IMG/VR virus record: IMGVR_UViG_3300037502_002993
Location: 1-64,000 of that record
Reading direction: 5' to 3' (one strand)
DNA: 64,000 nucleotides
Origin: a virus
The notes below the pieces were generated by a model that saw only the letters and a program-made list of their open reading frames with translations, ran no database searches and was not told the DNA's origin. This document shows, in pieces, positions 43,265 through 53,409 of this stretch (the first letter of the stretch is position 1; every line of letters begins with the position of its first letter). Position numbers and translations under genes: made by a program.

Positions 43265-44089
43265 ATGAAAAGCAAGCTACAAATCGGCAGTACTGCGGAT
43301 AACAATCAACTCAACCTGCCTTCTGGGATGTTGACTATTGACCGGGAGCGTAACGCGCTCCGACTGTTCGATGGAGAAACCCAAGGCGGCTTTGAGGTCC
43401 TGGGAACACGGGCCTATGAGCCCTCACCTCCTGGACCCACTGAGTTAATTGCGGGTGATTTAACCACTGGTTTTTATGGCGAGGTGGGGCCTGAGGAGTT
43501 CATCACCTACGGTGCCCTGAGTACCTTGGTTGGGTTGAGTGCGGGGACCCTCCAGCATGATGCTGAATCCCTCTGGCTGAAGTTCTCCCTCGATGGGTCC
43601 CCGCTGTACGTCATGAAGAAGCCTGCACGACACACGGTGTCGTGGGATCAGCTGCACGCAGCGGGCCTGGTCTTTGGGACCAACACTGTGGAGATTGATG
43701 GACTCACCTACCAGGTCCGCCTGCTCCGTGGCGCTGCCTCCGACCCCACCACCGATGCCACGGGTTGGGACCTCCCCACCAGCCACGGGTCGGAGTGGAA
43801 CCGGTTGTTGTACCCCATCCACTCCGGTGTGCACACCGACACCAGTAACCCCAGTGTGCACACCGACCCCACTGCCGCGCCTTTCGGCGCCTGGGCGCAG
43901 TACAGTGACAGTGATTTGGTATTACGTGGTACCGACAATGGTCGCGCCAACTGGTGTCAAGAAACCACCGCCACCAGCACCCAGCGCGTGTCTCGTGGTT
44001 CTGGTGTTACGTCCTTGTCTCGCTCCACCTCTTCGGGTACGGCTTCGCTTTTCGGTTGGCGTGCCGCTCTAGTCTTCGTTGGCGACTAG
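43265..44089 (+). CDS. Tail-fibre-like family protein, copy 3
   Basis: 274 residues. An N-terminal segment NLPSGMLTIDRERNALRLFD resembles the attachment part of short phage fibres, and the rest has the blocks of the 4-5 kb paralogues: DLTTGFYGEVGPEEFITYGA, GSPLYVMKK, YQVRLLRG, EWNRLLYPIH, YSDSDLV, NWCQET and GWRAALVFVGD. This full-length form suggests the minus-strand copies are shorter derivatives. Possible receptor-binding protein. AAGGAG upstream. Confidence 0.6.
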   Translation: MKSKLQIGSTADNNQLNLPSGMLTIDRERNALRLFDGETQGGFEVLGTRAYEPSPPGPTELIAGDLTTGFYGEVGPEEFITYGALSTLVGLSAGTLQHDAESLWLKFSLDGSPLYVMKKPARHTVSWDQLHAAGLVFGTNTVEIDGLTYQVRLLRGAASDPTTDATGWDLPTSHGSEWNRLLYPIHSGVHTDTSNPSVHTDPTAAPFGAWAQYSDSDLVLRGTDNGRANWCQETTATSTQRVSRGSGVTSLSRSTSSGTASLFGWRAALVFVGD

Positions 44090-44207
44090 CGCGAGCGACT
44101 GGCCTTTCAGGCCGAATAAGCTACAGGTGTAAGTACGTTGGGACCCTTAGTACAGTAACGCCTGGACATGGGTCCCAACCGTGGTTAAGAAATAAAGCGC
44201 AACGTAA

Positions 44208-44232
44208 CCCCCCTCCCGCAGTGGGAGGGGGG
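44208..44232. terminator. Bidirectional terminator
   Basis: CCCCCCTCCC GCAGT GGGAGGGGGG between convergent genes, followed by TTTATGTCG on the plus strand. Confidence 0.8.
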
Positions 44233-44246
44233 TTTATGTCGTTTAC

Positions 44247-44651
44247 CTAAGACATTACGTCTTCCACATCCCACAGTAAATGTTGAAGAAATCCGGCACC
44301 GGCCTCTTCGGTTCTATTCCACCAACGGAAGATCCAACTAACATACGCTTCACTGGATTCCTCGTTTGGGTGGGATTCCAGGGTACCGATCTCAAATACC
44401 ATGCCGTGCGGGAGCCATGCGTCGACTAACAACTCCCAGGTCTCACTATTACCTTCCTCAACTACCACGCACAGGTATCCCGGTTCGTCGTCAACGTCTT
44501 GGTGGATATGTCCACTACATGACCAGACCGTGGCGATTCCGGGAAGTTGGTTCAGTGCCTGCACTAACTCACGAATGGGCTCATCCAGACAGCTAATGTC
44601 AAGTGCCAGGGCATGGGTCTTAAAGAAAGCAAAACGTTCCGTCGGTAAGTA
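44247..44651 (-). pseudogene. Gene separated from its start by a deleted TnpB element
   Basis: The frame reads YLPTERFAFFKTHALALDIS, then QALNQLPGIATVWSCSGHIH and on to a TAG stop at 44247. Joining it to the 9 bases ATGCCTTAT at 44954-44946 gives MPYYLPTERF with AGGA eight bases before the ATG, a complete 137-residue protein. As it stands only internal starts remain. The WSCSGH motif near the middle is shared with small phage proteins of unknown role. Confidence 0.75.
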
Positions 44652-44945
44652 TTGACACTCCCCTTCTTTTAAGAAGGGGATTCTTGCTTCATTGAACTGA
44701 CTTACCTTCGGTAAGGAAGGCAGTGGTCACTTTCTCCACAAGCGTTTAGTGAGTCCGTATGCCCTACGGCCTCTGCAGCCAAATGACCTCACCAGGAGGT
44801 CACGCTGTTTCGCATTCGGATAGATCCGAAAGCGAAACGCTTTCGTAACCATGATGACCTCCTGGGAAAGTGGATTGGTGTGTATGTTAGTATTTAGTGG
44901 TCTTATATCCCCGCCATAAATGACGGGGTTTTACGACCACAACTG
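44652..44945 (-). mobile_element. 294-bp deleted TnpB element (both ends kept)
   Basis: Left end (TTAT target then CAGTTGTGGTCGTAAAACCC and a palindromic CCCCGTCATTTATGGCGGGG), the first 26 or so codons of tnpB (MVTKAFRFRIYPNAKQRDLL), then a direct jump to the omega RNA block and the right end TTGACACTCC. It has ends and an omega RNA scaffold but no nuclease, so it would depend on proteins from the complete copy. Guide would begin TACTTACCGACGGAACGTTT. Confidence 0.9.
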
Positions 44946-44977
44946 ATAAGGCATAGTAGAATTCCTAGGGCATAGGC

Positions 44978-44995
44978 GCCCTCCCGAAGGAGGGC
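44978..44995 (-). terminator. Terminator after the 45029-45529 gene
   Basis: GCCCTCC/GGAGGGC with a TTCG-type loop, 34 bases past the stop, then GCCTATGCCC. Confidence 0.6.
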
Positions 44996-45028
44996 AGTGT
45001 GTTGGGTGTTAGGGAATGTAAGGAGAGA

Positions 45029-45529
45029 TCATGACACCTCCCCCAGTTTAGAGGGGCATAAATAGCTATCCCAACACGGTACACTTTCACGCATTTCCAG
45101 TCTGGCTTTCTTTCTCAGCCACATCTCGGGCTCGGGTGAATCAAGGATCACGTTTTCACGGGGGATGTTCTCCGTTTCACGAAACACAAAGGTCTCTAAC
45201 AATACCTCGGGCTTTACCTTCTGCAGTGGGTAGAGGTAATCGCTATCATAGAAGAACCACATTGCGTAAGACTTCTGTAATAAGCGTCCCACAACCGACT
45301 TAGGGATAGGGAAGTAGGCAGGTTTGATTGGGAGACCATTGCACTCGGCAACCACTTCGACTCGATGATAGAGGTGGTGGTCGAACTGTGTGGTAGTAAC
45401 AAAGAGAAACCCTCCGCGTTTAGCATTAAGCTGAACCACGTGTTTGAGTGTTAGGGTAAAGGGACTCAGGACGAGTCCCAGTTCCTCACTCAGCGCTTGA
45501 CCCACCCGATGGGTTTTCTTCTTGCCCAT
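45029..45529 (-). CDS. Hypothetical protein
   Basis: 166 residues starting MGKKKTHRVGQALSEELGLV. Beta-rich middle (GGFLFVTTTQFDHHLYHRVE). GGGAA upstream. Not recognised. Confidence 0.55.
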   Translation of the reverse strand: MGKKKTHRVGQALSEELGLVLSPFTLTLKHVVQLNAKRGGFLFVTTTQFDHHLYHRVEVVAECNGLPIKPAYFPIPKSVVGRLLQKSYAMWFFYDSDYLYPLQKVKPEVLLETFVFRETENIPRENVILDSPEPEMWLRKKARLEMRESVPCWDSYLCPSKLGEVS

Positions 45530-45543
45530 CGGGATTCCCCAGG

Positions 45544-45681
45544 TTATTTAATTTTCACGCGCTCTTCTGCACTCAGGTGCTGGCCTTGCTTTTTAAGCGT
45601 AGCCACCTTGTTAGCACGCCTCTTAAAATGCTTGTTATTCTTCATCATCCGTTCTTCGATCTTCGGAGGGAGTTTATCCAT
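45544..45681 (-). CDS. Small basic protein (45 aa)
   Basis: Frame MDKLPPKIEERMMKNNKHFK, then KKQGQHLSAEERVKIK. Very basic. GGAG upstream, 22 bases after the ligase gene and 14 before the next, so it fits the operon. Possibly nucleic-acid binding; no family seen. Confidence 0.55.
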   Translation of the reverse strand: MDKLPPKIEERMMKNNKHFKRRANKVATLKKQGQHLSAEERVKIK

Positions 45682-45703
45682 GGTAGTTACTCCGTAGGTA
45701 GGT

Positions 45704-48058
<2,355 letters not shown>

Positions 48059-48068
48059 TTAGTGGGCG

Positions 48069-48392
48069 TTATTTCGGTAGGTAGTCGTCGACATTAAGGT
48101 GTTCGTGCTGACAGAACGCCTCAAAGGACGTAACCTCCACTGGGAAGGTCGGTGGAATGCTACTGCCGGCTAGACGCACCAGCTCAATCTTAGCTACCTC
48201 TTCGGCTTCATCGATCACGTGGTACCAAACCCCATCAGAGAAGGCACCTGGAACAACACCGTGCTTGCGCTTTAACTCAACGATAGCGCTAATGGTCAAA
48301 TCGTGCTCTTCAGTGCCAATCGGCGGAAGGGGAAGACGATAAACCGCTTCATGCGCATACACGCGAATGCGTTTGATCAGCAGTGCACTCAT
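48069..48392 (-). CDS. Hypothetical protein
   Basis: 107 residues from ATG 48392 (MSALLIKRIRVYAHEAVYRL). The ribosome site is weak. Acidic, soluble, unknown. Lies between the ligase and an HTH protein. Confidence 0.5.
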   Translation of the reverse strand: MSALLIKRIRVYAHEAVYRLPLPPIGTEEHDLTISAIVELKRKHGVVPGAFSDGVWYHVIDEAEEVAKIELVRLAGSSIPPTFPVEVTSFEAFCQHEHLNVDDYLPK

Positions 48393-48409
48393 AGTCAGAC
48401 TCAACTCTA

Positions 48410-48700
48410 CTAATGGATGGCAGTTCGCCTTGCATGACTGACAATTTGGCTGACTCTCGACTCCCCTATACCGAAGGCCCTTCCAATAACGGCATAAGAG
48501 AATCCCTGCTGGGCATACACCGTGATGGCGTGGTCTCTGAGTTCCGTCAACTGGCAACTGAGTCGCCTTAGCTCCTCAATATCCTCTAACGTCATCATCT
48601 CTCCCGACTCAATGCGGGCCTGCGCTAAATCTAACTGCTGCTTGGCCTCTTGGAGATACTGCAGGGCATTCTTGTTGTGGTTCTGAATGGTGGGGGTCAT
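48410..48700 (-). CDS. Small HTH protein, sigma region 4-like
   Basis: 96 residues: a helical N-terminal half (ALQYLQEAKQQLDLAQARIE) and a C-terminal helix-turn-helix YAVIGRAFGIGESRVSQIVS typical of sigma-70 region 4 or related regulators. Probably binds DNA and regulates transcription; target unknown. Confidence 0.7.
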   Translation of the reverse strand: MTPTIQNHNKNALQYLQEAKQQLDLAQARIESGEMMTLEDIEELRRLSCQLTELRDHAITVYAQQGFSYAVIGRAFGIGESRVSQIVSHARRTAIH

Positions 48701-48732
48701 GGTCGTGCTCTCTGTGGTTAGGTGAAGTGATA

Positions 48733-49152
48733 TTAATGGATAAAAGGTGAATCAGAATTTTCGATCGACATCACCGCCATCGGAACGCGGGGGTCAAGTT
48801 CCATGATGCTGGCAATGATATCTGTGTGTTCTTTCAGCTGTTCACTCACTGTGCTTTTACCAACTCCACGAAGTTTGGTGTTGATTCCGCTGACCTCTTT
48901 GAGTCTAGCGATCAACTCATCCAAGGTAAATTTCACCTCAAGTATTCCAGGAACTAGTTCATTGAGAAACAGATAGCCAACACTGAGGTCATGGCAATAG
49001 CACAGTATCTCAAAACCAAACTCGGGTGAGAGACCGAGTGTAGTGACAAGACCTCCCGTCTCGTCGCTTGGCTCAATCCCAAGCAGAACCACCCTCCCCT
49101 TACTTATTTCAACGCTAAGCTCTTGGTAGAACTCGTCACTGTGATCTTCCAT
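48733..49152 (-). CDS. DUF4262-like protein
   Basis: 139 residues. The segment VTTLGLSPEFGFEILCYCHD followed by GYLFLNELV resembles the TxGL..xGxPEL..LN pattern of DUF4262 proteins. Function of that family is not known to me. Weak call. Confidence 0.45.
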   Translation of the reverse strand: MEDHSDEFYQELSVEISKGRVVLLGIEPSDETGGLVTTLGLSPEFGFEILCYCHDLSVGYLFLNELVPGILEVKFTLDELIARLKEVSGINTKLRGVGKSTVSEQLKEHTDIIASIMELDPRVPMAVMSIENSDSPFIH

Positions 49153-49170
49153 TATGGACCTTCCTTGGTA

Positions 49171-49419
49171 TCATGAGAGGGGGTGGGAAAGTGCCCGATT
49201 GAGAAGCGCTGTGTCCTCCTCTAGGCTTTTACATTGCAGAGAAACTGACTCTCCATAGCAGATTAACTCACCGTCAACATGCTTGACAAACCCCGCTGAG
49301 ATTACTCCCACTTCATCTTTCCCCAGCGATTGGGTAAAGTCACGATGTTGCACTCGTTTATCAAACGTGACCATGACGTCACGAGCCATCCCTATCTTCT
49401 TATATCGTACATATTTCAT
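49171..49419 (-). CDS. Hypothetical protein
   Basis: 82 residues starting MKYVRYKKIGMARDVMVTFD; AAGGAG lies eleven bases upstream. Unknown. A second start MARDVMVTF is possible. Confidence 0.5.
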   Translation of the reverse strand: MKYVRYKKIGMARDVMVTFDKRVQHRDFTQSLGKDEVGVISAGFVKHVDGELICYGESVSLQCKSLEEDTALLNRALSHPLS

Positions 49420-49434
49420 TGTTGTATTCTCTCC

Positions 49435-50052
49435 TTAATTGCCAAGTGTGCGCAGTTGGTGGGCAATTCGCTCATCCAGTGACAATTCTTCATCAGGGTA
49501 GCGGTTCTCCTCGGCATCGAACTCGTAGAGCTCAACTTTTTCATTTAAGTACCCCTCGATGCCCTGAAGGTCCTCTGCCGTGAGGTGTAGCGTTTTGGCG
49601 TGTTTCTTCACCAAAGGCAAAAGGTCCGGGTATTGCTTGCTCCAAGGGGCTAGAATATACCCTCGGGCGTAAAGGTGTTTGAGGTTGGCATTGCCTTCCG
49701 CGTACTCCTGCGCTACTTTCAGTACCGGATCAAGCGGTTCGTAGTAACTCTTTAAGGGGTCATTGGTTTTAGCAAACCCCCAACTACGATATCGCTTACC
49801 GAAGGGGTCTTCGAAATAGGAAATCGTCACGCACTGCCAAAAGCAGGGATGGTGGGAAAGTTGGAAGGTAGCCGCATCGATCATTTCACGCCGTACGGCC
49901 AAACGGTGATGCACGCCGAGGGGTCCTGCTTCTCCCGCGATGTTGTAGCGGACGAAATAGATTCCTTCCGCCTGTCGTCTAAGGCGCTTAAAATCGGTAC
50001 CGGTGAGTTTACGCTTTTTGATTTTCTTTGCCACGCTTTTTTCCTTTTTCAT
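49435..50052 (-). CDS. Hypothetical basic protein next to the TnpB element
   Basis: 205 residues from ATG 50052 (MKKEKSVAKKIKKRKLTGTD). The frame is also open into the TnpB end, which would add MKQESPSFKKGSVNRTVVNV. The native ATG overlaps the 3' end of the zinc-ribbon gene once the element is removed, so the two were a coupled pair. The middle has aromatic motifs (RYRSWGFAKTNDPLKSYYEP). Unknown function. Confidence 0.6.
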   Translation of the reverse strand: MKKEKSVAKKIKKRKLTGTDFKRLRRQAEGIYFVRYNIAGEAGPLGVHHRLAVRREMIDAATFQLSHHPCFWQCVTISYFEDPFGKRYRSWGFAKTNDPLKSYYEPLDPVLKVAQEYAEGNANLKHLYARGYILAPWSKQYPDLLPLVKKHAKTLHLTAEDLQGIEGYLNEKVELYEFDAEENRYPDEELSLDERIAHQLRTLGN

Positions 50053-50071
50053 CACATTCACTACAGTGCGG

Positions 50072-50200
50072 TTGACACTCCCCTTCTTAAAAGAAGGGGA
50101 TTCTTGCTTCACAGAACTGACTTACCTTCGGTAAGGAAGGCAGAGGCCACTTTCTCCACAAGCGTTTAGTGAGTCCGTATGCCCTACGGCCTCTGCTAAA
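50072..50200 (-). ncRNA. TnpB omega RNA scaffold
   Basis: The 3' region of the element after tnpB, conserved in four copies in the window: a GACTCACTAAACGCTTG block, a CTTACCGAAGGTAAG stem, and the end hairpin CCCCTTCTTTTAAGAAGGGG then AGTGTCAA. Guide would be the first 16-20 bases beyond, starting CCGCACTGTAGTGAATGTGA. Position and form follow known omega RNAs. Confidence 0.75.
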
Positions 50201-50208
50201 GTCACTAC

Positions 50209-51435
50209 TCAAGCTACATCTAAGCGGTGTTCCTGTAAGAACACCGCAGTCAGTGTGTTCCTCAAATGGCTCGCTGGTGGGAGTAGCTCCAATCCCATCT
50301 TCTTAAGATTGATAGCGGCATTGTGATCACGATCATGTTGAGCGCTACAACTGGGACACTCCCACCAACGCTCGCTGAGCTTGAGTTTGTTCTTACCATG
50401 TAGTCGATGGCCACACGCACTGCAAGTCTGTGTACTCGGGAAGAATCTCTCTGCGATAATCACCTTGCAGTGCTGCGACTCATCGGCCTTGTAGATCAGT
50501 TGGGACAGGAACTGCCGCCATCCACAATCACTGATGTGTTTAGCGAGTCTCCTGTTCCTGACCATGCCTTCAATATTCAAGTTCTCAATAGCTATTGTGG
50601 AGCATTGGTCTACAAGGTTACGAGAGAGCTTATGCTGAAAGTCTAACCGACACCGCTTGGTTTTTGCGTATATTTTAGCGACTTTCAGCTGTTGCTTTCT
50701 GTAGTTACTGGAACCTTGCTTTTTCCTAGCAAGAGAGCGTTGCGCCCTCGCCAGTCTCCTGGCGTATTGCCCTTGGTATTTGGGATTGGCATATTCCCTT
50801 CCTTCTGAGTCCACGGCAAAGGTCTTAATCCCCAAATCCAATCCCAAATGGGCGTCTCCATTCGTGAGCCGGGGTTCACACTCGCAAATGAAACACGCGT
50901 AGTACTCTCCATTGGACTCACGAATGATACTGACAGAACTGGGTGGGGTGGGGAGGACCCCACCCCACTTCTCATGCTTCTGTTTGTAACTCCATTTAGT
51001 TTTGATAGGGGAATGCATGGCTTTAGCCATGCGGAATTCTCCACTCTCCAAATCTAAGGAGAATGCAGAGTTCGTCAGCCGGATGGACTGACGACTGAGT
51101 CGTTTTTTAAACTTGGGAAATCCAACTTTCCCTTTCCCTTTGAAAAAGGATTGGAAAGCAGTCCCGAGGTCCCTAAGGGACTGTTGTAAGATGACTGAGG
51201 AGACCTCATAGAGAAACCCATGCTCTTTCTTTAACTCGGGGAGTCTCACCACGAGTGCATTCGCACTCAGTTTGGGTTTCTCTAGTGTTGGGTTTGTCTG
51301 GTAAGCCTCATACTCCTCCCGTACCCTGTTGAGTACTTGATTCCAGACAAACCGTTTACAGCCAAATGACCTCGCCAGGAGGTCACGTTGTATGGCATTC
51401 GGATAGAGCCGAAAGCGAAACGCTTTCGTAACCAT
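50209..51435 (-). CDS. tnpB: TnpB RNA-guided nuclease, full length
   Basis: 408 residues, the usual TnpB size. N-terminal MVTKAFRFRLYPNAIQRDLL, RuvC residues D200 (LGLDLGIKTFAVDS), E284 (IAIENLNIEGM) and D370 (QHDRDHNAAINL), zinc cysteines C338/C341 and C360/C363. TnpB cuts DNA next to a short TAM using the omega RNA, which helps the element persist at its site. ATG 51435 has AGGAGG upstream. All catalytic residues are present. Confidence 0.95.
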   Translation of the reverse strand: MVTKAFRFRLYPNAIQRDLLARSFGCKRFVWNQVLNRVREEYEAYQTNPTLEKPKLSANALVVRLPELKKEHGFLYEVSSVILQQSLRDLGTAFQSFFKGKGKVGFPKFKKRLSRQSIRLTNSAFSLDLESGEFRMAKAMHSPIKTKWSYKQKHEKWGGVLPTPPSSVSIIRESNGEYYACFICECEPRLTNGDAHLGLDLGIKTFAVDSEGREYANPKYQGQYARRLARAQRSLARKKQGSSNYRKQQLKVAKIYAKTKRCRLDFQHKLSRNLVDQCSTIAIENLNIEGMVRNRRLAKHISDCGWRQFLSQLIYKADESQHCKVIIAERFFPSTQTCSACGHRLHGKNKLKLSERWWECPSCSAQHDRDHNAAINLKKMGLELLPPASHLRNTLTAVFLQEHRLDVA

Positions 51436-51528
51436 GATGACCTCCTGGGAAAGTGGATTGGTGTATATGTTAGTATTTAGTGGTCTTATATCCCCGCCAT
51501 AAATGACGGGGTTTTACGACCACAACTG

Positions 51529-52092
51529 ATAACGACGATCTGACGAATGAAAACTGACATAGAAGCCAGCAAGGGGTTTAACTGCTCTACAACGAGAGCA
51601 GCGCTTGAGTTGGTGGTCAGGAACGTCGTTGAGTCCCTCCTCAAGTACCAGTCTTAAGGTCTGGCGTTTGCGAAACTCCAACACCGTCTCATCCACCACC
51701 CCATCGCGAGCTTGGCTTCGTTCTCTAACAGAGCGACTGACACAGGCTTTACAACGTGAACCACGCCCTGTCTTCTTGCGTCGGTCAATACTGAAATCTG
51801 TTATCGGTTTTTCTTCGCTGCATAACCGGCACTTCCTCTCGCCCTCCATCTGCGGTGGAAAGGTAGTCCTGGCCGCATCCTTACAAACGCGGCATGTTAG
51901 GTTGAGGCCGTACTTGTTGCGACCGACCAGATCAAAATCCGTCACCAGACGAACCTGATCGCACTTCCTACAGGCAAACAGCAAGGCATCATCAGGGAAT
52001 GTCGCCGTTACTCGCAGACGCAACTCCTGTTGAAGTTCCAGTAGACGATAGCGTTTACTTGGCACCACCTCTCGCCCGTCGGCGTATCGCAT
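51529..52092 (-). pseudogene. Multi-zinc-ribbon protein interrupted at its last CxxC
   Basis: From ATG 52092 (AAAGGAC upstream): RYADGREVVPSKRYRLLELQ, then three CxxC-x(n)-CxxC units (FACRKCDQVRLVTDF with LTCRVC; RKCRLCSEEKPITDF with SRCKAC; KRCSRCRAVKPLAGF). The third lacks its second CxxC because the TnpB element cuts in after DRRY. Rejoining across the element gives DRRYPHCSECDEKGKKRG and a stop, completing the zinc site. Probably a nucleic-acid-binding or recombination endonuclease-like protein. Confidence 0.8.
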
Positions 52093-52115
52093 AGCCAGGT
52101 CCTTTATGCCATAGT

Positions 52116-52135
52116 GGGGTGCCGTTAGGCACCCC
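52116..52135 (-). terminator. Hairpin before the zinc-ribbon gene
   Basis: GGGGTGCC/GGCACCCC stem just after the 52151-52936 gene, with TATGGCATAAAGG following on the minus strand. A GGGGGTTAACCCCC palindrome overlaps that gene's stop. Confidence 0.55.
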
Positions 52136-52150
52136 TTTAACAGGAGGGGG

Positions 52151-52936
52151 TTAACCCCCATCAACTTCTGTGGTTTCAGGCGGTTCGTTTTCCAAATTGA
52201 TCAACTTACCGAACAGTACGGCAGAAGCAGATATCACGTCATCCATAAAGGCATACACGTTCTGGATAAGGTAGAACGGCTTACCCACTGCCTTTACATG
52301 GATGTCCTGTCCGCAATAACGCCCCTTGTGAAGCTGCTCGATTAACCCAGCCACGTGGGCGACATACCCCGCATAATGGTACCCGCCAGTATGAATGGTA
52401 GTATCCTCAAGTTCTATCATACCAGGCTCAACGAAGAAGTCATGTTCCTTATGTTTGATCGACCGGAAGTGTTCTCCATCCCAGAGGAGTTGGTTTTTGC
52501 CGAGGTAGTCTGCACTGATAAGAATCAGTCCGTCGGCAATAAACATGTGCGGCTCATTACCTCCGAAGTGGGTTAGCTCCCGCATCCAGAAGGTCCATTC
52601 CTCTTCCGGTATCGCCTCGATGACGGCTGCAAGTTCTATCCCGTTAGTGATGGTGATCACCCTCACCACAGTGACCTCAGCACCCCCACCCGAAAAGAAA
52701 TCACTCATGTGGTAGGCGATTTCCGGGTTCTCCAACAACGCCCCAACTAAAGGGTGGGTCTCAGGAACTTCGAAGATGTCACAGATGAGCTCTTTGGCTG
52801 GGTTCAGAGAGACTGTCTCTTCCCACGGACGCGAGTAGCGATAGACGATGTGCGCGAGAGCTATTGGGTCCTTTTTATACATGTCCGGGTTAAGGCGAAA
52901 CAGTGGAGTATTGGCCAGTTTTGTTAAATCGATCAT
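52151..52936 (-). CDS. Hypothetical protein
   Basis: 261 residues starting MIDLTKLANTPLFRLNPDMY; GAGG upstream. Acidic, with a segment EHFRSIKHKEHDFFVEPGMI. Not recognised. The 134 bases upstream are empty. Confidence 0.55.
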   Translation of the reverse strand: MIDLTKLANTPLFRLNPDMYKKDPIALAHIVYRYSRPWEETVSLNPAKELICDIFEVPETHPLVGALLENPEIAYHMSDFFSGGGAEVTVVRVITITNGIELAAVIEAIPEEEWTFWMRELTHFGGNEPHMFIADGLILISADYLGKNQLLWDGEHFRSIKHKEHDFFVEPGMIELEDTTIHTGGYHYAGYVAHVAGLIEQLHKGRYCGQDIHVKAVGKPFYLIQNVYAFMDDVISASAVLFGKLINLENEPPETTEVDGG

Positions 52937-53070
52937 TTTAATTACCTCGGTTCTTCGGTTTCATAGCAGTTTCCCGTCAGTCTTAGGCCAGGTTCAAGGT
53001 TCAATGTTTTTCCCAGAGAACCGATTTCGTGGTGTATGCAGTATACACCATAGCAGCTTAATGAATGTTA

Positions 53071-53304
53071 CTAGCCTCTTCCTGAAAAATGAACACCGTT
53101 GGCAATAACAAAACCTTCGGGATCGACATAAATCCTTCCGTTTTTACAAGGTTCGCCATTTACCGTTATGGTTCTTGGTCCGCGAACCTGAATGTCCATC
53201 TCCTCTAGCCACGCGCTAATGGCATTAGCCACTTCGTCACCTGATAGTTCAATTTTCACACCTGGCCCAAACATGGTTATTCCGTCACCATATTCAATAT
53301 TCAT
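53071..53304 (-). CDS. Small hypothetical protein
   Basis: 77 residues from ATG 53304 (MNIEYGDGITMFGPG); AAGGAG upstream fits this start better than the ATG six bases earlier. Unknown. One hairpin-separated gene downstream of thyA. Confidence 0.5.
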   Translation of the reverse strand: MNIEYGDGITMFGPGVKIELSGDEVANAISAWLEEMDIQVRGPRTITVNGEPCKNGRIYVDPEGFVIANGVHFSGRG

Positions 53305-53330
53305 TACCATACTCCTTGTTATTAACCATA

Positions 53331-53356
53331 GGCCCCTCCCATGAGCGGGAGGGGCC
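53331..53356 (-). terminator. Terminator after thyA
   Basis: GGCCCCTCCC/GGGAGGGGCC ten-pair stem with an ATGAGC loop, about 55 bases after the thyA stop. Confidence 0.65.
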
Positions 53357-53409
53357 TTGTACTGATTTATACCGCTACATCACCGAAATCAATCAGTCCA
53401 TGTGGGTGG

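Larger units (their letters stand above)
50072..51528 (-). mobile_element. Complete TnpB element (IS200/IS605 type, no tnpA)
   Basis: 1457 bp from TTGACACTCC on the right to CAGTTGTGG on the left, with TTAT (51529-51532) as the left target and TCAA as the right cleavage end, parallel to TTAC/TCAA of IS608. The left end has a CCCCGTCATTTATGGCGGGG hairpin, the right end has two hairpins. No Y1 transposase is present, so movement needs one in trans. Confidence 0.9.
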
